NCBI GenBank assembly: GCA_035478775.1
Contig: DATIJG010000020.1
Span: 1-36,202 of the forward strand
Length of the DNA: 36,202 nucleotides
Direction: 5' to 3'
From: CAMLQK01 sp035478775
GTDB taxonomy: Bacteria > Patescibacteriota > Saccharimonadia > Saccharimonadales > UBA4665
The notes beneath the pieces are model-generated. The model was not told the DNA's origin and made no database searches. It saw only the letters and a list, made by a program, of their open reading frames with translations. Shown one piece after another: positions 15,843-23,759 of this stretch (the first letter of the stretch is position 1; the number at the start of each line of letters is the position of its first letter). A program made the translations under genes and the position numbers.

Positions 15843-15887
15843 TACAATGAAGACAAGAACAGTTTAGAAGACGGCTGGAGCCAGCCG
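15843..15887 (+). promoter_or_regulatory. corA promoter and leader hairpin
   Basis: Extended -10 TGCTACAAT (TACAAT at 15843-15848), then a leader of about 45 nt containing inverted repeat CGGCT (15872-15876)/AGCCG (15883-15887) just before the AGGAG Shine-Dalgarno (15891-15895). The hairpin could influence access to the ribosome site. Confidence 0.4.
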
Positions 15888-15900
15888 CCTAGGAGAAAGT

Positions 15901-16830
15901 ATGGTTAAGTACTACTATAAAAGCTTGCGCACTCAAGAAGTCAAAGAGTTCCATGATTATCAGCGCGGCAGCTGGGTATACGTCGAGGCTCCTACAGATG
16001 AAGAAGTGCAGGCACTTGTAAAGACGTTTAAATTGCAGCCCGGGCACCTTGAAGATGCACTGGACATCGATGAAATGCCGCGTTTAGAGCGAGAGGACAA
16101 CCGAAACTATGTGTTTGTGCGTTTTGCCTATAAAAACGAGGAAAAAGAGTTGGTGACGGTGCCGCTATTGTTCATTTTTGGTGATGATATTTTAATGACT
16201 GTGTCACTGGTTCGTTTGCCCGGGCTTGACGACTTTTTGAACGGCAAAATCAACTTTGCCACCACGCAGCGTGCCAAGATGGTGTTGCAAATTTTGCAGC
16301 AAATTAGCGACCGCTACGACACTTTTATTACGCGCACAAGCAAGCAAATTAAGCTTATCCGCTCACGCTTGCGCGGCCACGAAATATCCAGCCAGGACTT
16401 TATTGACTTCGTGATGATCGAAGACGAACTAAATGAATTCTTATCGTCACTACAGCCTACGAACGCTACTTTGCGACGCTTGCTTTTAGGCCGCTACATG
16501 ACATTGTTTGACGAAGACCAAGATATTGTAGAGGACTTGCTGCTTAACAACGAACAGTCTATTGAGGCTTGCAATTCCAACCTGAAATCTATTGACAATA
16601 TCCGCGAAGCTTACTCGTCGATTAGCTCGCACAACCTGAACTACACCATGAAAGTGCTGACGGTGGCTACTGTAATTATTGCTTTGCCGAATGTGTTTTA
16701 CGGCATGTATGGCATGAACGTTAACCTGCCGTTTCAGCACAAAACCTGGGCATTTGAAGCAGTCGCTGGCTTTACGTTACTTTTAATTGTGGCGTTACTT
16801 GTGTTTGCTCGTCGCAAGCGGATTTTGTAA
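15901..16830 (+). CDS. corA: CorA family Mg2+/Co2+ channel
   Basis: Pentameric magnesium (or cobalt/nickel) channel of the cytoplasmic membrane. 309 residues: a soluble alpha/beta N-terminal domain (1-about 130), a long stalk helix region (about 130-245), then two C-terminal transmembrane helices. The selectivity motif GMN is present in YGMYGMNVNLPF at the end of the first helix, and a basic tail (RRKRIL) follows the second. AGGAG lies 5 nt before the ATG. It is monocistronic, preceded by its own extended -10 promoter and convergent with the SGNH hydrolase gene at 16882. Length is normal for the family. Confidence 0.93.
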   Translation: MVKYYYKSLRTQEVKEFHDYQRGSWVYVEAPTDEEVQALVKTFKLQPGHLEDALDIDEMPRLEREDNRNYVFVRFAYKNEEKELVTVPLLFIFGDDILMTVSLVRLPGLDDFLNGKINFATTQRAKMVLQILQQISDRYDTFITRTSKQIKLIRSRLRGHEISSQDFIDFVMIEDELNEFLSSLQPTNATLRRLLLGRYMTLFDEDQDIVEDLLLNNEQSIEACNSNLKSIDNIREAYSSISSHNLNYTMKVLTVATVIIALPNVFYGMYGMNVNLPFQHKTWAFEAVAGFTLLLIVALLVFARRKRIL

Positions 16831-16881
16831 ACTTTAGTGGATACTGAACCGAGCGACCAGATTTTTCAAGCTTTACTAGCG

Positions 16882-18153
16882 CTATTTCAATAAGCCGGAA
16901 ACTTTGGGTGCTGGGGGCAGCGGCAACCGCGGCCGAGCCTGGCGGGTAGCGCCTATCTGGCCAGGTGGTACCCATGAATCTCTAAGCCCTTCGGGGGTTA
17001 TTGGCTGGGGATGTCTCTCCTCCCAGCTGGGCTTGGCGTGCACGAATAGGTTACCCGAGTAAAATGGATTGCCTGAATAGTTCTGAACGTGTTGATCGAC
17101 GCCGACAACAAACGGCCTGATCCAGGGCGGTTGTTCGGCTGGTTGCCCTTCAGGGGGCAGTCCGCCACTGCTCACAATAGCCTGATATTGAAGTCGATTA
17201 ACATGTGGCAGCATATGGTTTAAGAGTTCCGGATCGTACGCTTCAAAACCATTCATAGTGTTCATAAGTTCGCTGCCGGGCAGCCGCAACAAGGCATGCG
17301 CAACCGACCGAGCAATAGCGGCGTGGCCAAGTGCGCCCAGGTGCAGGCCGTCTGCATAGTCGTGCAGCCCTTCCCATCGCCGGTGCCCATGAAAGTTAAC
17401 TTGAGCGAAGGAAAAAGCGATATCGGGGTTCTGGCTGTCGTACGCATGCGCCATTTTCCGAATCTCTGGCCCTAAAGAAAACGATTCGGCCATTGATTGC
17501 TCAGAGAAATAATCAGGCAGCTGTAGATCGTTGAAGCGCCGAGTAGGTACGATTGGCGACGGCCCCAGAACCACAACGTTCCGAACGCGGTTGCGTGCTA
17601 GCCGCTGCCCAGCGTTATGCGCAATAATCGCATTTAAATTACGGCCAACGCCTTCTGCAGCTTCAGCTGCCGTACGGTGTATCTCCTTATTCAGATCATT
17701 TAGGCCAAGGTGTACTACTACTGAATGTGGTTTTACGCGTTTCAGTACTTCGGGAAATACCGCTAAGCTGTTTCTGCCTGGTCGGTCGGCACGATCTTGG
17801 TCGGTTGTCATACCGTTCACGGCATGTTCAAAGCTCGTATAACCCTGGCCATCCAGAAGCGCGAGATCACCAAGGACTTGAACAGAGAACCGATCTTTTG
17901 GCGGCAAGCGATCGGCCTGTTCGTCATCATTGCACCCCCAAGCTACTGAGTCGCCGTGTGTAAGAATACGGTGCGTGCCTTTTATAGCGTTTACCCCCGG
18001 ATTGTGGGCAACGAAAGTCGTTAATTCATTGCTATCTGGGCCGACTTCAACCAAGTCAAAGCGGCGATCCTGAATTGGGCCTCCAAATCGGTCGGGTGTA
18101 TAACGAGGTGCGTATGCCGGCCAAGCGACCTGCCAAGGTGTAATAGTTTCCAT
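16882..18153 (-). CDS. SGNH/GDSL hydrolase with Pro-rich C-terminal extension, 423 aa
   Basis: All four SGNH blocks are visible: GDSVAWG (Gly67-Asp68-Ser69 nucleophile), a block II glycine in VNGMTTD (about 114), GLND (150-153) and DGLHLGALGH with Asp268 and His271. These enzymes are esterases or acetyl-hydrolases; the substrate is unknown. After the catalytic domain (to about 290), a 130-residue extension is rich in Pro and Gly, including a near-duplicate YSGNPFYSGNLF and a proline-rich end, likely disordered or surface-binding. There is no signal peptide or membrane helix at this N-terminus, so location is uncertain. No Shine-Dalgarno is seen. It lies downstream of tRNA-Ala on the same strand, separated by a terminator, and converges with corA. 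It is the second SGNH hydrolase in the window and not closely similar to the first. Confidence 0.85.
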   Translation of the reverse strand: METITPWQVAWPAYAPRYTPDRFGGPIQDRRFDLVEVGPDSNELTTFVAHNPGVNAIKGTHRILTHGDSVAWGCNDDEQADRLPPKDRFSVQVLGDLALLDGQGYTSFEHAVNGMTTDQDRADRPGRNSLAVFPEVLKRVKPHSVVVHLGLNDLNKEIHRTAAEAAEGVGRNLNAIIAHNAGQRLARNRVRNVVVLGPSPIVPTRRFNDLQLPDYFSEQSMAESFSLGPEIRKMAHAYDSQNPDIAFSFAQVNFHGHRRWEGLHDYADGLHLGALGHAAIARSVAHALLRLPGSELMNTMNGFEAYDPELLNHMLPHVNRLQYQAIVSSGGLPPEGQPAEQPPWIRPFVVGVDQHVQNYSGNPFYSGNLFVHAKPSWEERHPQPITPEGLRDSWVPPGQIGATRQARPRLPLPPAPKVSGLLK

Positions 18154-18183
18154 AAAATGAAGTACGAGCGCAGTTTAACTGTA

Positions 18184-18216
18184 AAAAATGGGCGATATTT
18201 ATAATTGCCCATTTTT
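18184..18216 (-). terminator. Terminator of tRNA-Ala
   Basis: Perfect 10-bp inverted repeat AAAAATGGGC (18184-18193) / GCCCATTTTT (18207-18216) with a 13-nt loop. Read on the minus strand it follows the tRNA by about 20 nt and ends in a T-run, so it should stop transcription before the SGNH gene. Confidence 0.75.
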
Positions 18217-18236
18217 GTTATGGTTTTGACGTAACG

Positions 18237-18313
18237 TGGTGGAGCTACAGGGACTCGAACCCTGGACCTCTTCCATGCCATGGAAGCGCTCTAGCCAACT
18301 GAGCTACAGCCCC
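18237..18313 (-). tRNA. tRNA-Ala (anticodon GGC)
   Basis: Minus strand: acceptor GGGGCTG pairs (with wobble) to TAGCTCC; D-arm TAGCTCAGTTGGCTAGAGC; anticodon stem CTTCC/GGAAG with loop ATGGCAT (anticodon GGC); T-loop TTCGAGT; encoded CCA at 18239-18237. Confidence 0.95.
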
Positions 18314-18323
18314 AACTACGGGG

Positions 18324-18352
18324 CTATTTTAACAGATCAATGACCGCTTGTG
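18324..18352 (-). promoter_or_regulatory. Promoter of tRNA-Ala
   Basis: On the minus strand TTCACA (18352-18347), 17-nt spacer, TAAAAT (18329-18324), ending 10 nt before the mature tRNA 5' end. Confidence 0.55.
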
Positions 18353-18376
18353 AAGAGCATCTCGTGTTTAATGAAT

Positions 18377-19465
18377 TTAGCTTTGGGCTAGTTGGCTGGC
18401 ACGGTGAATACCACCGCGGATGCTGAGGTTGCTTGGCCCGATAACAACGTGCGGCGGCGTGTAAGCGATACTTTCGTTAGAGGTGTCCTCGACGCGTTCT
18501 TTAAAGAGGGTGGTACCGCCCACAATCCATCGGTGAAGCCCCTTTATGCCCCCGCCTGTCAGTACAACTGCCTCAGCTTCATTGGCAGCACCATCGTCAA
18601 AAATAACTGTCCCTAAAACTTCGGCCTGGAAGCGCTTAATATGCGCTGCGGCTTTTCGTCTGTGCACGTTTATAGAACTGACGTCATTAGCGACAGCACG
18701 GCCAATTGCGTCGAAGTCTTTTCCGAAGCCTTCGAATAATTGTTTGGCGTAATCTGGTTCCAGGCAGTCAGCAACTTCTAAAAGGGTCTGGCCGGATAGC
18801 GCGTGTTCGACCGTAGTAAGGGTGTTTATACCTCTGCTACGATTGGCATAATGCCGCAAGGCTTGGTACCTAAGTTCGTCGGCGCTTCGTGCTTGCCAGC
18901 CTTTGTGCCCGCTGTGCAACGAAGTAATTTGTACATCGCCGCCGGATTGTGGATTGTACAAAGTACCGCCCACACCGCTACCCACGCCCAGCACCAAAGT
19001 GCGCGTATCCGTAAAGTTATCTTCTATCTCATATCCGGTAGCGTTGCTGACAGTTGTCAGTTCGTTCGCTTTAACAGTCGGCAACCCCCACGCCATGGCC
19101 ATAATATCGCCCATGGCTTCAACCTCGCTGCCGCCCAGTATGTCGCTTGTAATTTTCGGATCAATTATTTGGCGGGTTTTGTGTGACCTAAAAATGCCGA
19201 CCCCTAACTTACGAGCCTCTGGCCCATCGACAGCGAGTGCGACGCCGCCAATTCTTATCCTTCTTTCAGCAACAATGCTGGTTAAGTGATGGTTTATGAC
19301 GTTTTGTAAAAAATCTTCGTCCCATTGTTCCCATCCCTCAGTTGAAATATGAAAATCGGGTTCTTTTGGCAATTCGTCGGGGAACATGTCGGTCACATAG
19401 CCGCGCCAGCCGGTGCCCCCGCCTTCTACGAACGCTGCTTGTGTCGGTACCGCTAATTCTGCCAT
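18377..19465 (-). CDS. Glucokinase-like sugar kinase (ASKHA fold), 362 aa
   Basis: Would phosphorylate glucose or a related sugar with ATP. Landmarks of the ASKHA/glucokinase fold in order: phosphate-1 loop EGGGTGWRG (about 14-22), VALAVDGPE (about 75-83), DIMAMAWGLPTVKANE (position of the sugar-site NDF segment in Glk), phosphate-2 loop VLGVGSGVGGTLYN (about 157-170), HSGHKGW (compare EGGH of Glk), TTVEHALSG, adenosine motif AVVLTGGGIKG (about 302-312) and C-terminal NLSIRGGIHRA. Several canonical catalytic stretches are altered: the first loop reads GGGTG where Glk has GGTN, so substrate specificity is uncertain and N-acetyl-sugar kinases are alternatives. AAGGGG lies 7-8 nt before the ATG. 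It is divergent from the ABC operon and upstream of tRNA-Ala. Confidence 0.65.
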   Translation of the reverse strand: MAELAVPTQAAFVEGGGTGWRGYVTDMFPDELPKEPDFHISTEGWEQWDEDFLQNVINHHLTSIVAERRIRIGGVALAVDGPEARKLGVGIFRSHKTRQIIDPKITSDILGGSEVEAMGDIMAMAWGLPTVKANELTTVSNATGYEIEDNFTDTRTLVLGVGSGVGGTLYNPQSGGDVQITSLHSGHKGWQARSADELRYQALRHYANRSRGINTLTTVEHALSGQTLLEVADCLEPDYAKQLFEGFGKDFDAIGRAVANDVSSINVHRRKAAAHIKRFQAEVLGTVIFDDGAANEAEAVVLTGGGIKGLHRWIVGGTTLFKERVEDTSNESIAYTPPHVVIGPSNLSIRGGIHRASQLAQS

Positions 19466-19552
19466 TGTCTACCCCTTAAGATTTAGGTTTTAGTAAAAAC
19501 GTATGCGGCAAATTATGCGCCATACATGTGCAAAAAGCAAACAACCACTATG

Positions 19553-19581
19553 TTGCAATTACCGCCTAACTGGCTTATGCT
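19553..19581 (+). promoter_or_regulatory. Promoter of the ABC-2 exporter operon
   Basis: TTGCAA (19553-19558), 17-nt spacer, TATGCT (19576-19581). Transcription should begin about 19588, at or within a few nt of the candidate starts ATG 19587 and ATG 19593, so the long upstream extension of this frame (from 19503) is not translated. Confidence 0.6.
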
Positions 19582-19592
19582 TAAGGATGAAC

Positions 19593-20495
19593 ATGGACGC
19601 AAAAACGCTTGCTATTGAGTTACGGAATGTAACTAAAAATTTCGGGAGCCATTTGGCAGTGCACGATGTTAGCCTTAAGGTATTCAAGGGCGAAGTGTTT
19701 GGTTTTTTAGGGCCAAACGGTGCCGGCAAGAGCACTACAATCCGAATGTTGCTCGGCCAGCTGAACCCGCACAGCGGCCACATCGAAGTTTTTGGTCGTA
19801 ACGCAGTACATGAGCGACTTAGCGTACACAAAAATATCGGCTATTTAAGCGGCGATATGGCACTCGATATGCAGCTTACCGGCATGCAGTTTTTGCAGTT
19901 TATTGCACGGCTGCACGGCGGTGTCAGCAAAACTGTAATTACCGGCTTGGCGCACCGTTTAGATTGCGACCTCACTAAAAAGATTGGTAAATTGTCGCGC
20001 GGCAACCGCCAAAAAGTCGGCTTGGTTGCGGCACTTATGCATGACCCCGACCTGTTAATTTTAGACGAACCGACCAGCGGTTTCGACCCGCTCATACAAA
20101 GCGAGTTTAATAAAATTATTTTGGACTATAAAAAACAGGGCAGAACAGTGTTTATCTCGTCTCATATTTTGTCGGAGATACAGCACTTATGTGACCGCGT
20201 GGCGTTTATCCGTGAAGGCAAAATTATTGAAGTCGGCGATATGGACGAGCTGGCTGAAACGACGCTCAAACGGGTGCGGCTGATTATGGGAAGCGCGGCT
20301 GACGCGCAACATGTGCACGCCATTGCTGGCGTACAAAATACGGTGGTCGACGGTGCACACGTAACGTTTCAGTTTAGCGGCCATGTGCGAGACCTTATTA
20401 CGAACTTGGTTCGGCTTTCGGTGGTAGATTTGCAAATAGAGGACGTTGACCTCGAAGAACTGTTTATGCGCTATTACCGGGGAGACAAGAAATAA
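19593..20495 (+). CDS. ABC-2 type exporter ATPase subunit (first pair)
   Basis: A 300-residue CcmA-type ATP-binding subunit that powers the permease encoded immediately downstream. Walker A GPNGAGKST (40-48), a non-canonical signature LSRGNRQ, Walker B LLILDEPTSGFDP and H-loop SSHILSE are all present. After residue about 215 there is a C-terminal accessory domain typical of drug and antibiotic exporters. The start at 19593 is chosen over the far upstream frame opening because the promoter -10 ends at 19581 and AAGGA (19583-19587) lies 5 nt before this ATG; ATG 19587 is the alternative. It overlaps the permease start by 1 nt (TAATG), a translationally coupled operon. Substrate unknown. Confidence 0.88.
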   Translation: MDAKTLAIELRNVTKNFGSHLAVHDVSLKVFKGEVFGFLGPNGAGKSTTIRMLLGQLNPHSGHIEVFGRNAVHERLSVHKNIGYLSGDMALDMQLTGMQFLQFIARLHGGVSKTVITGLAHRLDCDLTKKIGKLSRGNRQKVGLVAALMHDPDLLILDEPTSGFDPLIQSEFNKIILDYKKQGRTVFISSHILSEIQHLCDRVAFIREGKIIEVGDMDELAETTLKRVRLIMGSAADAQHVHAIAGVQNTVVDGAHVTFQFSGHVRDLITNLVRLSVVDLQIEDVDLEELFMRYYRGDKK

Positions 20496-21289
20496 TGTTT
20501 GCAATTGTCCGCAAAACTTTGTTTGAGAAGCGGTTTTCGCTTATAGCATGGGCTTTGGGCGCTTTGTTTATGGTGTGGTTGACGCTCATTTTTTACCCAT
20601 CATTTAGCCAAGGTGACCAACTTGATAGTTTAATAAAATCGCTGCCGCCACAGTTGCAAGGCTTGGTCGGTAATGTCAATAACTTCAAATCTATTGGTGG
20701 CTACTTAGACGGCGTAGTATTTAATCTGCGCGTGCCGCTCGTGACAGTGACGATGGCAATTTTATTTGGTATATCTTTAACCGCCGCCGACGAAGAGCAG
20801 GGTACGCTCTCTACCTTGCTTGCCCAGCCTGTGTCACGTGGCCGGGTGCTACTCGAAAAGTTTATCGCGCTCACCGCGAGCATTATAATTGTGCATATTG
20901 GCGTATTTTTTGGGCTGCTTTTGGCGCTCTTAAACATCAACTACACGTATAGCATAAGCTTGCTTCTGGCGGTTACTGCTGGCAGCCTCTTGCTGGCGTT
21001 GGTATTTGGCACCTTTGCGTTTGGCTTGGGGATAGCATTCGGTAAAAAAGGCTTGATTTCTGCGATTGCCGCGGGTGTGGCATTTTTAGCATTTTTAGTA
21101 GAATCACTGGCACCATCAGTAAAGTCACTGCAAGGCATCCAAAAAATCTCACCGTTTTATTACTACACGGCACCAGGCACGGCCTCGAACGGTCTGGATT
21201 GGGCGTACGTAGCATTACAGGCACTTATAATAGCCGCTTTAGCGATTATTGGCTGGGCATTCTTCAGACACCGTGATGTTGAGGTTTAA
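20495..21289 (+). CDS. ABC-2 type permease (first pair)
   Basis: 264 residues with about six transmembrane helices: near 15-33, 82-98, 120-145, 150-175, 180-200 and 235-257. The cytoplasmic coupling segment between helices 2 and 3 contains EEQGTLSTLLAQPVSRGRVL, the EExGTLxxLLxxPVSR pattern of ABC-2 permeases that docks on the ATPase. It partners the gene it overlaps at 20495. A GAGG Shine-Dalgarno for the next gene lies at its 3' end. Likely exports a small molecule or peptide; the substrate cannot be inferred. Confidence 0.85.
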   Translation: MFAIVRKTLFEKRFSLIAWALGALFMVWLTLIFYPSFSQGDQLDSLIKSLPPQLQGLVGNVNNFKSIGGYLDGVVFNLRVPLVTVTMAILFGISLTAADEEQGTLSTLLAQPVSRGRVLLEKFIALTASIIIVHIGVFFGLLLALLNINYTYSISLLLAVTAGSLLLALVFGTFAFGLGIAFGKKGLISAIAAGVAFLAFLVESLAPSVKSLQGIQKISPFYYYTAPGTASNGLDWAYVALQALIIAALAIIGWAFFRHRDVEV

Positions 21290-21291
21290 AA

Positions 21292-22035
21292 GTGCTTGAG
21301 ACTGCTATTACCGCTCAAGATGTAAGCGTCAAAAAGCAGGGGCGTGAGATTCTTTCAGGTATTACCTGCCAGATAAATGCAGGCACGCTGACTGGCTTAA
21401 TTGGCCCAAGCGGTTCTGGTAAAACGACATTGATGCGTAGCATTATCGGCGCGCAGCGGGTGAGCAGCGGTTGGTTACAGGTGGCCGGGCTTAAAGCGGG
21501 CAGCAAGCAGCTCCGCAAGCAAATTGGCTATGTCACGCAGTCGCCCGCTATATACCACGACCTTACGGTGCTACAAAACCTGCATTATTTTGGTGCTATT
21601 GTGGGCGCAAGCAAGCGCAAGGTTGCTGAAGTGCTAGAGCAGGTTGATTTGCAAAGCGTTGCGCGCCAGCTTGGCTCAACACTATCGGGCGGCCAGCAGG
21701 CGCGGGTATCGCTGGCAATTGCGTTATTGGGTGATGCATCGGTGCTCGTTTTAGATGAACCCACAGTAGGCTTAGACCCGTTGTTACGCCGCGATTTATG
21801 GGAATTATTTGAGCAGTTGGCAGCACGAGGGCGTACGCTTTTGGTATCGAGCCACGTTATGGATGAAGCCGAGCGCTGCGGCCAGTTATTGCTGTTACGC
21901 GCTGGCAAAGTGTTATTTAGCGGCGCTAAAAACGATTTACTTGCACATACTGCAACCCGCAGCGTTGAGGACGCCTTTTTAGCACTCATTGCAGTAGCCG
22001 CAACAAGTGCTGAGCCGCAGAAAGGCCAAAACTAA
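21292..22035 (+). CDS. ABC-2 type exporter ATPase subunit (second pair)
   Basis: 247-residue ATP-binding subunit of a second exporter. Walker A GPSGSGKTT (about 38-46), Q-loop YVTQSP, signature LSGGQQARV, Walker B VLVLDEPTVGLDP and H-loop SSHVMDE. Initiates at GTG (21292), supported by GAGG (21281-21284) 7 nt upstream and the 2-nt gap from the preceding stop. It overlaps the following permease by one base. It is more canonical and more GC-rich than the ATPase of the first pair, so the two ABC pairs are not a recent duplication. Confidence 0.88.
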   Translation: MLETAITAQDVSVKKQGREILSGITCQINAGTLTGLIGPSGSGKTTLMRSIIGAQRVSSGWLQVAGLKAGSKQLRKQIGYVTQSPAIYHDLTVLQNLHYFGAIVGASKRKVAEVLEQVDLQSVARQLGSTLSGGQQARVSLAIALLGDASVLVLDEPTVGLDPLLRRDLWELFEQLAARGRTLLVSSHVMDEAERCGQLLLLRAGKVLFSGAKNDLLAHTATRSVEDAFLALIAVAATSAEPQKGQN

Positions 22036-22772
22036 TGCGCCCCAAACTGACCTTCGCGACCATGCGCCGCGTGCTGATACAGCTTTTACATGACCCGCGT
22101 ACTATCGGCCTAATGTTCGTGGTGCCGTGTGTGCTTTTGGGCTTGCTGGCCTGGATTTATCAAAGTACGCCGCACATGTTCGACCATGTTGGGCCGGCGT
22201 TACTGGGTATTTTTCCATTTGTAGTGATGTTTTTAATTACCTCAGTGGCAACGCTGCGAGAGCGCTCATCAGGCACTCTGGAACGGCTAATGGCGCTGCC
22301 CATTGGCAAGTTTGATTTTATTTTGGGCTACGCGCTAGCGTTTGGCCTGCTTGCGATTGTACAAGCGACTTTAGCGAGCGAAATCGCCATTCATGTATAC
22401 GGTATGCACGTGGCCGGGCCGGAATACTTAGTGTTGGCGGTTGCTTTGGCAGATGCGCTTTTAGGTATGGCGCTCGGACTTTTTGTGAGTGCCTTTGCAC
22501 GCACTGAATTCCAGGCAGTGCAGTTTTTACCAGCGCTCATTTTGCCGCAGTTTTTGCTGTGTGGTTTGCTGGTTGCGGTCGATGCCTTGCCCGGGTTTTT
22601 ACACGGTGTGGCCAAATGCTTGCCCCTCACCTACGCTGTCGATGCCATGGGTAAGGTGAGTACTCAAACTAATATTTCGCACGCGGCGTACCACGATATT
22701 TTGGTGGTTGTTGCCTTTGGCGCGGCTGCACTTACGCTGGGTGCGGCCACATTGCGCCGAAGCTCGCGCTAG
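22035..22772 (+). CDS. ABC-2 type permease (second pair)
   Basis: 245 residues with about six membrane helices (near 24-43, 55-75, 100-122, 132-155, 160-185 and 222-240). The cytoplasmic segment after the second helix, LRERSSGTLERLMALPIGKFDFILGY, carries the ERxxGTLERLxxxP coupling pattern of the DrrB/YadH-like permease class. It follows its ATPase with a 1-nt overlap and ends the four-gene exporter operon; the next gene has its own promoter 33 nt later. Substrate unknown. Confidence 0.85.
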   Translation: MRPKLTFATMRRVLIQLLHDPRTIGLMFVVPCVLLGLLAWIYQSTPHMFDHVGPALLGIFPFVVMFLITSVATLRERSSGTLERLMALPIGKFDFILGYALAFGLLAIVQATLASEIAIHVYGMHVAGPEYLVLAVALADALLGMALGLFVSAFARTEFQAVQFLPALILPQFLLCGLLVAVDALPGFLHGVAKCLPLTYAVDAMGKVSTQTNISHAAYHDILVVVAFGAAALTLGAATLRRSSR

Positions 22773-22804
22773 CTTTTGCTCTGCCAACAGCGCAGCTAAA
22801 CTGC

Positions 22805-22810
22805 TACAAT
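22805..22810 (+). promoter_or_regulatory. Extended -10 box, leaderless start
   Basis: TGCTACAAT places a TG-extended -10 box (TACAAT 22805-22810) 6 nt before ATG 22817. Transcription should start at the AUG, and no Shine-Dalgarno exists. Confidence 0.55.
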
Positions 22811-22816
22811 AATCAT

Positions 22817-23740
22817 ATGTTTTACGAAACCCTTAAGCGCTGGGCGCAATACCGTGATATATTTGCCTGGTTATATGGTGTGGGCGCCGCGTTGCTTGTG
22901 CTGGCTGGCATCGTATACTGGAATGTTGTTTCGGTGGAGCCGCAAGCAGTCTTCGAAGGAATGCTCGCCCAAAGTTTAATGGTGAACGGCGTATCCTCGC
23001 AGGTTACCGAAACTGTTGCAGGCACTAAACTGCAACAAACTGTACAATATGTGGTTGGTTCCGGTAACATGGCACATGGCATTACAGTTTTGAACCAAGG
23101 TGGCACTACAATTAAAACGGAATTAGTCGGCAATGCTACTAAAACCTATACCAAGTATTTGGCTATTTCGACTGACCAGAAAACTAAAACTGGCAAAAAG
23201 TTTAATGCTGCCAGTGTGCTTGATGTGTGGGCTGAAGGCCAAACGTCCGATGCCAGCGGCACTTCTTCGCCTTTATTATCGCAGGCAGCTTTGGGGTTTG
23301 GTTCGCCAGTCGGGTCTATCCCAGTAGCAATCGGCAATCTAATGCCCGAGCAGCGCCAAGCATTATTGCGCCAGATTAGCGAATCAGAAGTGTATCAGAC
23401 CGATTACGGTAAAGTTTCCAAGTCGCATCAAAATGGCCATTTATTATATAACTATGCGGTTAGTGTCCAGCCGATCCCCTACTTAAATATGCTGAAGACT
23501 TTTGCACAAGACATTGGCATGCACGACCTCGATAAACTCGATGCTAACACTTACGGTGGCACAGCGGCACTGCAACTAACACTTACGGTAGATGCGCATT
23601 CGCGTCAGTTGGTGCAAGTAAGCTCGCAGAGTGGTTACCGCTTAACGTACAGCGGCTACGGTATTGCGCCGCACATTACCATGCCAGCGCATGCAATTTC
23701 GTCAGGCGATTTGCAAAAACGGCTCAGTAGCATAGAGTAA
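22817..23740 (+). CDS. Membrane-anchored extracytoplasmic protein of unknown function, 307 aa
   Basis: A short cytoplasmic N-terminus (FYETLKRWAQYRD), one transmembrane helix (about 17-38) and a large outside domain. The outer part is rich in Thr, Val, Gln and Gly with alternating strand patterns (LQQTVQYVVGSGN, LQLTLTVDAHSRQLVQVSSQ, YRLTYSGYG), suggesting a beta-rich binding domain. No catalytic motif is recognised, and there is no lipobox or sortase signal. It lies directly after the exporter operon and 19 nt before the MurF-type gene; both neighbours concern the envelope, so a role in cell-surface biogenesis or adhesion is plausible but inferred. Start fixed by the -10 box 6 nt upstream. 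Confidence 0.65.
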   Translation: MFYETLKRWAQYRDIFAWLYGVGAALLVLAGIVYWNVVSVEPQAVFEGMLAQSLMVNGVSSQVTETVAGTKLQQTVQYVVGSGNMAHGITVLNQGGTTIKTELVGNATKTYTKYLAISTDQKTKTGKKFNAASVLDVWAEGQTSDASGTSSPLLSQAALGFGSPVGSIPVAIGNLMPEQRQALLRQISESEVYQTDYGKVSKSHQNGHLLYNYAVSVQPIPYLNMLKTFAQDIGMHDLDKLDANTYGGTAALQLTLTVDAHSRQLVQVSSQSGYRLTYSGYGIAPHITMPAHAISSGDLQKRLSSIE

Positions 23741-23747
23741 GGTGCGC

Positions 23748-23753
23748 TATAAT
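23748..23753 (+). promoter_or_regulatory. -10 box of murF, leaderless start
   Basis: TATAAT at 23748-23753, 6 nt before ATG 23760. The frame also opens at GTG 23742, but that codon is upstream of the -10 box. No convincing -35 is seen. Confidence 0.5.
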
Positions 23754-23759
23754 ACTTTT

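Noticed and set aside
19503..19592. Upstream extension of the first ABC ATPase
   Set aside because: The promoter -35 and -10 boxes lie within this stretch, so it is not transcribed as coding sequence.
19593..22772. Recent duplication of an ABC exporter pair
   Set aside because: The two ATPases and two permeases differ throughout, including the signature motif (LSRGN versus LSGGQ), so they are separate systems.
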